A stretch of 64,000 bases of DNA, from contig CAISRB010000011.1 of assembly GCA_903887775.1 (NCBI GenBank), positions 62,001 to 126,000 of the forward strand, in the 5' to 3' direction. The notes beneath the pieces were generated by a model, which saw only the letters and a program-made list of their open reading frames with translations, did not search any database and was not told the DNA's origin. Source of the stretch: an uncultured Bacteroidales bacterium. GTDB taxonomy: Bacteria > Bacteroidota > Bacteroidia > Bacteroidales > FEN-979. Made by a program: the position numbers and the translations under genes. Of this stretch, positions 35,761 to 44,303 are shown piece by piece (position 1 is the first letter of the stretch; every line of letters starts with the position of its first letter).

Positions 35761-37263
35761 TTATTCCCCGAACACGCATGCCTCATAGGTATATAGTTCG
35801 GCATCCTTCCATCCGTCCCAGCCTAATCCTGCCTTGTCGCGGGCGCAATGGCCGAGGAATTCGTCCTTGCTCCATCCTGTTTCGGTCGCCACCTGGGGAA
35901 GGAATGTACCCGAATAATATCCTTTTTTGATATATATCCCGTGTTTGCCCAGTACGATCTCATCCGCAGAATAAATCCTTTTCATTGGAGACAATACGGA
36001 TATTTCAATTTCCAGCTTGTCAATCTCTTTCGCCGTAACAGGCATAAACCTTGAATCCTGGGTGGAAGATGCTATAGCCATCTCCTGGATCACTTTCCAG
36101 AGGGGGATGTCGGCTGTGAACCGGCCGATGCAACCCCTCAGTTCGCCTTTTTCCTTAAGTGTGACAAAGGCTCCCGAATGCATTTTCAAACCGGGGCTGA
36201 AATTTTTATCATCCACCTCGGGGGTTTTATGCTGGTTGATATACATGATGATCGTGGCACGGGCAATACCCAGCAGGGTTTTCTGCTCCTCTTTCGTAAA
36301 GCTGAACCCTGGTGCAGGGGTTGATGCTGATGCCCCGTTCCGGGTTATGCCAATAGACCAGTAGCCTACACACTGTGAATGATCACCGTACTTCGAATCC
36401 CCTGAATTCATATATTGCACCGGAGTATATTTGATGCCTGCATCCCCGGCTGTCATATATAAAAGCGTAAGGACGGAAGTCCAGCCGCAAAGGTTAGTCA
36501 CCAGGTTCGGGATGTTTTTCTTTTCGTATCCCTCGATGACTTTCATCAGGGCATCGGGATTGTTCGTGATGATGGCATCGCAGGTGGCTTTATCGGTGGA
36601 TTTTGCATCGTTATAAGGCGGATAATGCGAGAAGTCGGAACTGATAACAAAGAGATTGTTCCCGTTAAAATAAGGCTTCAGGGCCTGGGCAATCCGTTTG
36701 CAGGTCTGCGTGCTTTGGCTGCCAATCACGATAGGGACGATCTTAAACGGTTTTTTTAAATGATATTGAAGGAATGGCACCTGTACTTCGAGGCTGTGTT
36801 CATTAAGATCCGCATCGTAAACATAGCTGAAAACAGGATTGGATTTTATAAGCTCATTGGCAAGGGTGATGTTCACAGCTACTTTGCCAAGGGGGGTAAC
36901 GTAATCACCTTTGTTATAAATGGAAGCGCCCATAAATGATGCCTGGTGGCTTGAGCCAATGATAAACACATTATCATAAACTTTATCGGGATCTGCCTGG
37001 TTAATCCCGCTGGCAGCCACTGTACCTGAGAATACATAGCCTGCGTGCGGACAGATCACAGCCTGCAGGTTCCTGGATGTACCGGCTTTCGCGTTCCGGA
37101 ATAGCTCTGAAAGCTGAGCCCGGAGCGAATCAGGGTTTGCCGGGTAAAATTTTCCGGCTGCATATGGTTTGCGATCGGTTTTTGGCCCCTCCTGGGAGGA
37201 ACCGCCGTTATTGAATGTGAGTGTGAGTCCCATAATTAGTATGAATCGGAAAAAACTGCCCAT
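35761..37263 (-). CDS. amrB: AmmeMemoRadiSam B-A fusion (Memo + AMMECR1), predicted exported
   Basis: A fusion of the two soluble parts of the AmmeMemoRadiSam system, function unknown. After a hydrophobic N-terminus (FFRFILIMGLTLTFNNGGSSQ) comes the Memo domain at about 33-310 (KPYAAGKFYPAN, HSLEVQVPFLQYH). The residues that hold iron in human MEMO1, as I recall them, are all present: His73 (CPHAGY), His106 (GSSHQ), Asp210 and His213 (SSDFSHY), Cys259 (LCGWTS). The AMMECR1 domain follows at about 322-500 with its invariant LRGCIG at 375-380. The signal-peptide-like start is odd, since Memo and AMMECR1 are cytosolic in eukaryotes. It diverges, with a 43-base gap, from the membrane protein/radical SAM gene pair. 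Confidence 0.9.
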   Translation of the reverse strand: MGSFFRFILIMGLTLTFNNGGSSQEGPKTDRKPYAAGKFYPANPDSLRAQLSELFRNAKAGTSRNLQAVICPHAGYVFSGTVAASGINQADPDKVYDNVFIIGSSHQASFMGASIYNKGDYVTPLGKVAVNITLANELIKSNPVFSYVYDADLNEHSLEVQVPFLQYHLKKPFKIVPIVIGSQSTQTCKRIAQALKPYFNGNNLFVISSDFSHYPPYNDAKSTDKATCDAIITNNPDALMKVIEGYEKKNIPNLVTNLCGWTSVLTLLYMTAGDAGIKYTPVQYMNSGDSKYGDHSQCVGYWSIGITRNGASASTPAPGFSFTKEEQKTLLGIARATIIMYINQHKTPEVDDKNFSPGLKMHSGAFVTLKEKGELRGCIGRFTADIPLWKVIQEMAIASSTQDSRFMPVTAKEIDKLEIEISVLSPMKRIYSADEIVLGKHGIYIKKGYYSGTFLPQVATETGWSKDEFLGHCARDKAGLGWDGWKDAELYTYEACVFGE

Positions 37264-37270
37264 TGTTTAT

Positions 37271-37278
37271 TAACTTTA
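37271..37278 (+). promoter_or_regulatory. -7 box for the spermidine-synthase-like/amrS pair
   Basis: TAACTTTA is one mismatch from TAnnTTTG. It predicts transcription start near 37285 and a leader of about 22 bases before the ATG at 37307. No TTG at -33 is visible, which weakens the call. Confidence 0.4.
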
Positions 37279-37291
37279 CGGAAAATCAAGG

Positions 37292-37322
37292 TAAAGGTAC
37301 GAAACTATGAACAAAAATGCAA
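37292..37322 (-). promoter_or_regulatory. promoter of the Memo-AMMECR1 gene, facing the plus-strand promoter
   Basis: On the minus strand TACCTTTA (37299-37292) is preceded by TTG at 37322-37320 with 20 bases between, the normal -33/-7 spacing. Transcription would also start near 37285, so the two predicted promoters of this 43-base divergent gap overlap completely. Confidence 0.5.
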
Positions 37323-39427
37323 TCCGTGCAGGTCTGTTCTCACTGGGTTTTATCTCAATCTCCACCCAGATCTATCTTCTTCGTGCAAGCTATATGGTGT
37401 TTTACGGGAATGAGCTTATCCTTGGCATTATGCTTTCGGCCTGGTTGCTGCTTACAGGGGCGGGAGCCTGGCTTGGGCGGTATTTCAGCAAGATCAGAGG
37501 CCCGGCCGTCTTTGTCCTTTTTTTAATGCTTTTACTTTCGGCTCTTCCTGCTCTTATGCTGATCAAACTAAATCTTTACCGTGCCCTGGTATTGCCGACC
37601 GGCACACTTGCCGGGATCAACGACGTGGTTTATGCAGCCTTTATTGTTCAGATGCCGTTTTGCCTGATCAACGGCTTTTTATTTTCAGCTTTAAGCAGTA
37701 TGCTCGACAAGGCAGGCAATGCCTATTCGCTTGAATCGGCCGGCAGCATGTTTTCGGGAGCCATAGTGAACTTTATTTTGCTTTGGTTTTTTTCTTCTTC
37801 CTTCAGTATTCTTTTGCTGAGCGGTTGTTACCTGATAACAGTCGTTTATTTCTCGTTTCATGTGCCGGGCAGGCTTTCTCCCTGGATCACTCTCCTGGTC
37901 TCGGTAATGATCATGATGTTACTGTCAAAAACCGATATTCGCACTGTTTCATACCATGCCTTGTACCCGGGGCAATCTGTTATTGAAGATAAAGAAACTC
38001 CTTATGGACAGCTCGTCGTGACTGTTAATTCAGGACAATTGAATTTTTATGAAAACGGTCTGCTGATGTTTTCCTCGGGAGATGAAATCAATAACGAAGA
38101 GAATGTTCACTATGCCATGGTGCAGCATGCCACCCCAAAAAACATATTGCTGATCTCAGGCGGATTATCCGGAGTTATTAATGAGATCCTGAAATATCAT
38201 CCGAAGCTGATCGATTATGTCGAGCTTAACCCGGCCCTGCTGGATCTGAATGTAAAATCGTTAAGAAACCTTCAAAAAAAATCAGTTTACCTTCACCCGG
38301 GCGACGCAAGGAGGTTCGTGAAAAATTCATCTGTAAAATATGATGTCGTATTGATCCTTTTGCCCCCTCCATCCAGTTTACAGCTTAACCGGCTTTATAC
38401 AACCGAATTTTTAAAGGAATTAAAAGTACGGCTGTCGCCGGATGGCATTGTGTCGTATTCCCTGCCTACTACGAGTGATTACGTAAGCCGGGCCGGTGAA
38501 GGGCTGAATTCAATATTATACAAGACCCTGAAGGAATCATTCAGCAATGTTTTGCTTGTCCCGGGTGGAAAAACTTTTTTCATTGCTTCCGACGCAGGGA
38601 TGAGCCTTGATATACCCGGGATGATTGAAAAGAAAGGGATACGCACATCCTACGTAAATAAATACTATCTGGATCCGGTGCAGATGAAGGAAAGGTCGGA
38701 ATACATCATGGCCAATATTTCCGGTTCTGCCGGCATTAACCATGATTTCAGGCCTCTCATGTTTTTCGCCCAGATGAAATACCGCCTGACTTATTTTAAC
38801 AGGCATTATCTCACGGTAATTATTATCGTGTTACTTATTATTGGGCTGATCATGCTGAATCTCAACGCAGTCAATACAGGGCTTTTTACCGGAGGGTTTA
38901 CTGCCGGTGCATTCCAGGTGCTGATCATCCTTTCATTGCAGGTCTTCTGCGGTTATGTGTTTCAGCTTACAGGGTTCATAATAATGCTCTTCATGCTTGG
39001 CCTTATTCTGGGCAGTAAGGCAGGTACATTATGGTTCAGCCGAAATCTGTTTAAAGTTTATTTATCCGTTCAGCTGCTTCTTGCGGCACTTTCAGTTCTC
39101 ATTCCGATTGCCCTGATCCTCATGGGCCGCATGGGCCTGCCTTTATGGATGGTACAAGCGAAAACAGCCGGAATAACCTTAGCCTTGTCCGTATTGATCG
39201 GCCTGGAGTATTCCCTGGCCTTTCGTCTTTCGTCAAAAAAACCGGCCCTGGCTGTGGCTAAAAATTATTCCTCGGATCTCTTCGGCTCGGCACTGGGGGC
39301 CTTCATCGTTCCTGTTTTTCTTTTTCCCCTGCTTGGGTTGATGAACACTGGTTATCTTCTGGCTTTATTGAATACAGCCGGTGCAACTTTCCTTTTCATA
39401 AAGCGTAAAAATTTCGTATCTTTATAG
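37307..39427 (+). CDS. polytopic membrane protein with degenerate spermidine-synthase-like domain
   Basis: 706 residues: about six N-terminal membrane segments (to about residue 215), a central Rossmann domain related to spermidine synthase (about 225-480), and about seven C-terminal membrane segments. In the central domain the fold motifs are visible (ETPYGQLVVT, NILLISGGLSGVINEILKYHP, DYVELNPALLDL, YLHPGDARRFV, NRLYTTEFLKEL) but key positions have changed: the usual GGGDG is GGLSG, the acidic residue after VE is Asn, and the catalytic Asp of the D-x-x-DP motif is missing (VVLILLPPPSS). It is unlikely to be a normal aminopropyltransferase. The radical SAM gene starts two bases after its stop, so the two are co-transcribed. 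Confidence 0.8.
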   Translation: MNKNAIRAGLFSLGFISISTQIYLLRASYMVFYGNELILGIMLSAWLLLTGAGAWLGRYFSKIRGPAVFVLFLMLLLSALPALMLIKLNLYRALVLPTGTLAGINDVVYAAFIVQMPFCLINGFLFSALSSMLDKAGNAYSLESAGSMFSGAIVNFILLWFFSSSFSILLLSGCYLITVVYFSFHVPGRLSPWITLLVSVMIMMLLSKTDIRTVSYHALYPGQSVIEDKETPYGQLVVTVNSGQLNFYENGLLMFSSGDEINNEENVHYAMVQHATPKNILLISGGLSGVINEILKYHPKLIDYVELNPALLDLNVKSLRNLQKKSVYLHPGDARRFVKNSSVKYDVVLILLPPPSSLQLNRLYTTEFLKELKVRLSPDGIVSYSLPTTSDYVSRAGEGLNSILYKTLKESFSNVLLVPGGKTFFIASDAGMSLDIPGMIEKKGIRTSYVNKYYLDPVQMKERSEYIMANISGSAGINHDFRPLMFFAQMKYRLTYFNRHYLTVIIIVLLIIGLIMLNLNAVNTGLFTGGFTAGAFQVLIILSLQVFCGYVFQLTGFIIMLFMLGLILGSKAGTLWFSRNLFKVYLSVQLLLAALSVLIPIALILMGRMGLPLWMVQAKTAGITLALSVLIGLEYSLAFRLSSKKPALAVAKNYSSDLFGSALGAFIVPVFLFPLLGLMNTGYLLALLNTAGATFLFIKRKNFVSL

Positions 39428-39428
39428 G

Positions 39429-40601
39429 GTGAAATCCGAAAGTGGACAGCGTTTCAGCAAGCGGCAGTTCCTCCGCCTGAGCCTTGCCGCGCTGGGTGTT
39501 GCAGCAGCCGGCATAAGGCCATTCCACGGTTTTGCTAAAAATCTGATGGCTATGAACCCAGATACCCCTCCCCCCCCCGGCTCACCAGGAAAATACAGCA
39601 AAGAGTCGCTGTACTATATCCTCACACCCAAGGGTGTTAAATGCCAGCTATGTCCCAACCAATGTGTTCTTAAAGAAGGCCAGGAAGGACTATGCCGCAA
39701 TCATGTTGCGTATGACGATAAGCTGTATTCCATTGCATACGGAAATCCCTGCAGCGTGCATGTCGACCCTATCGAGAAGAAACCCTTGTTTCATTACCTG
39801 CCCTCAACCGAAAGCTTTTCCATTGCAACTGCAGGCTGTACCCTGGCCTGTATGAACTGCCAGAACTGGGAGATCTCTCAGGTGAGCCCCAGGACCACCA
39901 ATAATCTTGAACTGTTCCCTGTCCAGGTAGTGCAGGAAGCCGCTGCAAACGGATGTAAAACCATTGCTTACACGTATTCGGAACCCCTCTCGTTTTACGA
40001 ATATACATTTGACACCTCAAAACTTGCCAGGGCAAGGGGGATTAAAAACCTTCTTATCAGTAACGGCTATATTAACGAGAAGCCATTACGCGAGCTCTCA
40101 AAATACATAGATGCAGCCAATATCAATCTGAAGTCTTTCACTGAAGATACCTATGCCAAACTCAATGGAGGCAGCCTGGAACCCATCCTGAGAACCCTGA
40201 AAATACTGAAGGAGGAAGGAGTCTGGCTCGAGATCACAAACCTGATCGTCCCCAACTGGACCGATAACATGAATATGATACAGGAAATGTGCGGGTGGCT
40301 CGTTGCCAATGGGTTCGCCGATTACCCTCTGCACTTCAGCAGGTTTTTCCCTCTTTATAAACTTACAAGTTTACCGTATACTCCTCTGCCAACACTTGAG
40401 AAGGCTTATAACATTGCCCGTAAGGCCGGGATCAATCATGTTTATATCGGTAATGTTCCGGGCACTGATTACGAAAATACGTACTGCCCGAAATGTAAAA
40501 AAATGGTCGTTGAACGCCGTGGTTTTACTGTCGTTTCAAATCATATTGTTAAGGGTGACTGCGGATATTGCAATACCAGGATCAACGGGGTTTGGGCCTG
40601 A
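39429..40601 (+). CDS. amrS: AmmeMemoRadiSam system radical SAM enzyme, with Tat-like N-terminus
   Basis: Radical SAM protein of the AmmeMemoRadiSam system; reaction unknown. The start is GTG, one base after the upstream stop. The 390 residues hold a cysteine cluster typical of the family (KCQLCPNQC ... GLC) at about 72-90, the radical SAM CxxxCxxC at Cys137, Cys141, Cys144 (AGCTLACMNCQNWEIS), the SAM-binding barrel (AYTYSEPLSFYEY, NLLISNGYI, ANINLKSF), and a C-terminal zinc-ribbon-like part (YCPKCKK ... GDCGYC). The first 38 residues look like a Tat signal: basic SKRQFLRL followed by LSLAALGVAAAGIRPFHGFAK, with Lys-Arg in place of Arg-Arg. Most AmrS proteins lack such an extension, so this may be an exported or tethered radical SAM enzyme. 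Confidence 0.9.
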   Translation: MKSESGQRFSKRQFLRLSLAALGVAAAGIRPFHGFAKNLMAMNPDTPPPPGSPGKYSKESLYYILTPKGVKCQLCPNQCVLKEGQEGLCRNHVAYDDKLYSIAYGNPCSVHVDPIEKKPLFHYLPSTESFSIATAGCTLACMNCQNWEISQVSPRTTNNLELFPVQVVQEAAANGCKTIAYTYSEPLSFYEYTFDTSKLARARGIKNLLISNGYINEKPLRELSKYIDAANINLKSFTEDTYAKLNGGSLEPILRTLKILKEEGVWLEITNLIVPNWTDNMNMIQEMCGWLVANGFADYPLHFSRFFPLYKLTSLPYTPLPTLEKAYNIARKAGINHVYIGNVPGTDYENTYCPKCKKMVVERRGFTVVSNHIVKGDCGYCNTRINGVWA

Positions 40602-40632
40602 CCGCCGCTCATCCCCTGACCCTCGCCCCGGT

Positions 40633-41769
40633 TCAGTCAGCCAGATCGAGATATACCGGCAGATGATCCGAAAATCCTCCTTCATAACGAAAGCCGTTGA
40701 AAGTGCGGAACGGTTTGTTGCCGAAGTATTTCAGGTCTTCCTTCAACAGAAATAATCCCCTGAAAATGTTCACCGATCCTCTGACAAGCTTTAATCCCCT
40801 GCCGGGCCGGATCATGTTTGAACTCATAATAAACTGGTCAAGCATGCTCCAAATCCCTTTGTAACGGTGAGATCCCTCCCTGTCACTCAGAGGGTACATC
40901 AGATTCACGAGCTCATTAGTGTTTTTCATCGAATCCGGATGGATCGCATGTAGAATATTTTTTATGCTTCCCGATCCAGGTTCATCGTTGAAATCACCCA
41001 TGATAAGGATATTTGCCTGTTTATTCGCTGCCGCCAGGGAGTCAGCGACCGACCGTAAAACATTTGCGACAAAATCCCTTCTTGGCTGGGATTCGGCATA
41101 ACCCCCTCTCCGTGATGGCCAATGATTGATAAGAAGGTTCAGGGTGTCGGCATGCAGAACCACCCCCTCAACAAAAAGTATCTCCCTGGTCTGGGCTGCT
41201 GTGTCAAAAGGAAATGTTATTTTGAATGGTTTTGACCGTAATACGATGAAAACCGAAGGTCTGTATAGCAGGGCTACATCAATGCCTCTCAGATCGGGGG
41301 ATTCATGATGGATCATGCGATAACCATAGGATTTAAGGGGGCTGTCATAAATCAGCTTATTCATGACATAACGGTTTTCGACTTCGCATAAGCCGATAAT
41401 ACCAGGCGGTTCCCATTGGCCGACAGCAATGAGGGTTTTTGCAACATGGTTGATTTTGTTATGGAAGCGCGTGTAATTCCAGCGCATTATACCTGATGGG
41501 GTGAACTCGTTGTCAAGGCGGGTGGTATCGTCATAAGTGTCGTAAAGATTCTCCACATTCCAGAATACCACCCTGACAGTTTGGCCTTGAGTTGACTTCA
41601 TGGCTTGCTGGCAGGAAAAGGCTGTCTTATACTGTCTGAAATGATATAAATTCTTACTTGCAGTAAATGAATTATTTAGACTTAATAAAACAAAAATACA
41701 CAGGGTAAACTTCAATTTTTGCACGGTTTTTGTAGGAGAAATCCCGGGTTTTAATGATGGTTTTTTCAT
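40633..41769 (-). CDS. secreted endonuclease/exonuclease/phosphatase-family protein
   Basis: Metal-dependent phosphodiesterase of the EEP (DNase I-like) fold. The 378-residue protein has an N-terminal basic region and hydrophobic segment (LKFTLCIFVLLSLNNSFTAS), suggesting export. Active-site motifs are all present: VVFWNVENLYDT, IIGLCEVENRY with the metal-binding Glu, LLINHWPSRRGG, ILIMGDFNDEP and the C-terminal SDHLPVYLDL. This arrangement is common in Bacteroidetes proteins annotated as nucleases or phosphatases. Substrate (DNA, phospholipid, sugar phosphate) cannot be told. It converges on amrS with 31 bases between, and diverges from the DegQ-like protease across a gap holding phased TTTAACA repeats. 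Confidence 0.85.
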   Translation of the reverse strand: MKKPSLKPGISPTKTVQKLKFTLCIFVLLSLNNSFTASKNLYHFRQYKTAFSCQQAMKSTQGQTVRVVFWNVENLYDTYDDTTRLDNEFTPSGIMRWNYTRFHNKINHVAKTLIAVGQWEPPGIIGLCEVENRYVMNKLIYDSPLKSYGYRMIHHESPDLRGIDVALLYRPSVFIVLRSKPFKITFPFDTAAQTREILFVEGVVLHADTLNLLINHWPSRRGGYAESQPRRDFVANVLRSVADSLAAANKQANILIMGDFNDEPGSGSIKNILHAIHPDSMKNTNELVNLMYPLSDREGSHRYKGIWSMLDQFIMSSNMIRPGRGLKLVRGSVNIFRGLFLLKEDLKYFGNKPFRTFNGFRYEGGFSDHLPVYLDLAD

Positions 41770-41838
41770 TGAAATAAGGTTGTGATCCTGAACTTAATCC
41801 GGTAAACATTAAAATGTGATACACATTGGATAAAAAGC

Positions 41839-41878
41839 TTTAACAATTCTTTAACAGAGTCATTAACAGATTTTAACG
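41839..41878. promoter_or_regulatory. four phased TTTAACA direct repeats upstream of the DegQ-like gene
   Basis: TTTAACA occurs at 41839-41845 and 41850-41856, ATTAACA at 41862-41868 and TTTAACG at 41872-41878. The starts are 11, 12 and 10 bases apart, about one DNA turn, so a protein could contact all four on the same face. The block is about 98 bases before the preferred protease start, inside the 206-base divergent gap, and is a good candidate operator or alternative-sigma region. Confidence 0.6.
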
Positions 41879-41975
41879 GGTTCAGCAAAATATGGGCATA
41901 TGGAATGCGTTAGGTTGAAGGAATGACATTATGGGTATTCCATTTGACCAATTTGTTAAAAAAAATTATTACCAA

Positions 41976-43415
41976 ATGAAAAAATATCTTCAGATTTTTC
42001 TGATTGCAGCAATAGGTGGAGCTGTGTCATTGGGACTCTACAAGGCAGTTGAGAGGAGAAACACGATTTACTATTCGAAACCTGAGGGTGTGCCTGTCAG
42101 GCAGGTTGCCTTGTATGGTCCTGGGGTACAGGGAAACCTTCCCGATTTCGAAACAGCTGCCTCTGTTTCGGTTCATGCCGTTGTTCATATCAAATCGGAA
42201 TTTGAGAAAAAAAGCCTGGTATACGACGACTTTTTCCAGTTCTTTAATTTCGGCAATCCTACACCACATGAATATATTTCACCTTATTCAGCGATGGGGT
42301 CAGGGGTTATTGTCTCAGCCGATGGTTACATTGTGACAAACAACCATGTGGTGCAGGATGCGGTCAATATTACGGTTACACTTAACGATAAGCGGGTTTA
42401 TAAAGCCTCGGTTGTGGGTACTGACCCCAGTACCGACCTGGCTCTTATCAGGATTGATGAAAAAAATCTTCCGTTCCTGGCCTATGGTAACAGCGATGAT
42501 GTAAAGATAGGGGAGTGGGTGCTTGCAGTCGGCAACCCGTTTAACCTTACGTCCACGGTTACGGCGGGTATTGTCAGTGCAAAAGCAAGGGATATTAACA
42601 TCCTGGGCTCGAAGGGAGCCGTTGAATCTTTCATACAGACCGATGCAGCCATCAACCCCGGAAACAGCGGAGGTGCACTGGTCAATACAAGGGGCGAACT
42701 CATCGGGATCAATGCAGCCATTGCCTCAGGAACAGGATATTATACAGGCTATTCATTTGCGATACCGGTTAACATAGTGAAAAAAGTAGTGGATGATTTT
42801 ACGAGGTACGGAAAAATTCAGAGGGCTTATCTTGGTGTGTACTACCGTGAGATCGATGATCAGTTTGCGAAAGACAAAGGACTGAACAGTCTCAGCGGGG
42901 TTTATATTGATGATGTGGTTGCCGGTGGTGCCGCAGAAAAAGCCGGAATCCGGAAAGGCGATATCATCAAGAATATTCAGAATAAGCCTGTGAACGGAAA
43001 ATCGGAACTAATGGAAGTTGTGTCACAGCTTAGTCCGGGCGATGTCATCACGGTTGCGATCGTCAGGGATGGAAAGGAGATCAGCATGCCCGTCAAACTC
43101 ATCAGTGAAAACCCGGGGAAGATGGTTGCAATGAGCAATAACAGGATTCAGCTGTATGGTGCCACATTCGAGCCCCTTGGTGAGCAGGATAAGGCGAGGT
43201 ACAGGCTGAACAACGGTTTTAAAATCACCCGCGTTGAACCTGGTAAATTCAGTGAAGCCGGTGTAAAGACAGGTTTCATCCTGGTTCATGTGGATCGACG
43301 GGATGTGAGCTCAACGGAGGAACTGAAAGATGCTCTTACCAGCAGGGAAGGCGGGGTGCTCATCGACGGGCTTTACCCGAACGGGATGAGGGCATACTAT
43401 GGACTGGGATTGTAA
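41976..43415 (+). CDS. DegQ/HtrA-type serine protease with two PDZ domains
   Basis: Periplasmic protease-chaperone that handles misfolded envelope proteins. I prefer the ATG at 41976, which gives a normal N-terminal membrane/signal segment (MKKYLQIFLIAAIGGAVSLGL); an upstream in-frame ATG at 41931 adds 15 residues. In 479 residues the catalytic triad is His124 (TNNHVV), Asp154 (STDLALIRI) and Ser231 (NPGNSGGAL). PDZ1 lies at about 285-375 (LGVYYREI, GVYIDDVVAGGAAEKAGIRKGD) and a shorter PDZ2 at about 395-475 (KITRVEPGKFSEAGVKTGFI). Regulation is suggested by the TTTAACA repeats upstream. rpoD begins 13 bases after its stop. Confidence 0.93.
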   Translation: MKKYLQIFLIAAIGGAVSLGLYKAVERRNTIYYSKPEGVPVRQVALYGPGVQGNLPDFETAASVSVHAVVHIKSEFEKKSLVYDDFFQFFNFGNPTPHEYISPYSAMGSGVIVSADGYIVTNNHVVQDAVNITVTLNDKRVYKASVVGTDPSTDLALIRIDEKNLPFLAYGNSDDVKIGEWVLAVGNPFNLTSTVTAGIVSAKARDINILGSKGAVESFIQTDAAINPGNSGGALVNTRGELIGINAAIASGTGYYTGYSFAIPVNIVKKVVDDFTRYGKIQRAYLGVYYREIDDQFAKDKGLNSLSGVYIDDVVAGGAAEKAGIRKGDIIKNIQNKPVNGKSELMEVVSQLSPGDVITVAIVRDGKEISMPVKLISENPGKMVAMSNNRIQLYGATFEPLGEQDKARYRLNNGFKITRVEPGKFSEAGVKTGFILVHVDRRDVSSTEELKDALTSREGGVLIDGLYPNGMRAYYGLGL

Positions 43416-43420
43416 GGAGG
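43414..43420 (+). promoter_or_regulatory. perfect Shine-Dalgarno sequence of rpoD
   Basis: AAGGAGG begins inside the stop codon of the protease gene and sits 7 bases before the rpoD ATG at 43428. It is the strongest ribosome-binding site I see in the window; most genes here have none, as is usual in Bacteroidetes. Confidence 0.8.
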
Positions 43421-43427
43421 AAGGAAA

Positions 43428-44291
43428 ATGAGACAGCTTAAAATTTCGAAATCCATCACAAACCGTGAAACGGCTTCTTTAGACAGATACCTTCAGGATA
43501 TCGGCAGGGAAGAGCTTATCACTGCTGAGGAAGAAGTGAACCTTGCCCAGAGGATCAGGCAGGGTGACCAGTGGGCACTTGAGAAATTATGCAAGGCAAA
43601 CCTGCGCTTTGTTGTCAGTGTTGCAAAACAGTATCAGAACCAGGGTCTCAGTCTTCCAGATCTGATCAACGAAGGGAATGTTGGCCTGATCAAGGCGGCC
43701 AGGAGATTTGACGAAACCCGGGGATTCAAATTTATTTCGTACGCGGTATGGTGGATCCGCCAGTCTATCCTCCAGGCCCTGGCCGAACAATCAAGGATCG
43801 TACGCCTCCCGTTAAACCAGGTAGGTTCCCTTGGGAAGATCAGCAAAGCAATATCGAAACTGGAGCAGATCCATGAAAGGCCGCCTTCAGTTGATGAACT
43901 TGCACGGGAAATGGATATCCCGGGACATAAGGTTGCTGAGACGATGAAAATGGGAACCAGGATAGTTTCGATGGATGCGCCTATCGACCAGGATGAAGAA
44001 ACAAATCTTCTGGATGTTTTTGTTGCTGTGGATACTCCTGAAACTGACGAAAACCTGATCCAGGAAAGCTTGTCGATGGAGATCCAGCGGTCGCTTGCCA
44101 CCCTTACGGAGAAAGAAAGGGAGATCCTGAATATGTTTTATGGCATAGGGCATCCGCACAGCTATACCCTCGAAGAGATTGGTTATACCTTTGGCCTGAC
44201 CCGTGAACGGGTACGCCAGATAAGGGAAAAAGCTATCCGCAGACTGAAGCATTCTTCAAGAAGCAGACTGCTGAAGTCCTACCTGGGCTAA
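43428..44291 (+). CDS. rpoD: primary RNA polymerase sigma factor (RpoD/SigA)
   Basis: Housekeeping sigma-70 factor, 287 residues, the short Bacteroidetes form without region 1.1. Region 1.2 is at the N-terminus ([21 protein letters not shown]), region 2 at about 55-125 ([57 protein letters not shown]), region 3 at about 130-200 ([25 protein letters not shown]), and region 4 at the C-terminus ([26 protein letters not shown]). This protein would recognise the TTG/TAnnTTTG promoters described here. The DegQ-like gene lies immediately upstream with 12 bases between, an unusual partner that suggests joint control. Confidence 0.97.
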   Translation: MRQLKISKSITNRETASLDRYLQDIGREELITAEEEVNLAQRIRQGDQWALEKLCKANLRFVVSVAKQYQNQGLSLPDLINEGNVGLIKAARRFDETRGFKFISYAVWWIRQSILQALAEQSRIVRLPLNQVGSLGKISKAISKLEQIHERPPSVDELAREMDIPGHKVAETMKMGTRIVSMDAPIDQDEETNLLDVFVAVDTPETDENLIQESLSMEIQRSLATLTEKEREILNMFYGIGHPHSYTLEEIGYTFGLTRERVRQIREKAIRRLKHSSRSRLLKSYLG

Positions 44292-44303
44292 GAGAGCAGG
44301 ATC

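Noticed and set aside
37307-39427. Spermidine synthase making polyamines
   Set aside because: Catalytic and substrate-binding acids are replaced, so a normal activity is not supported.
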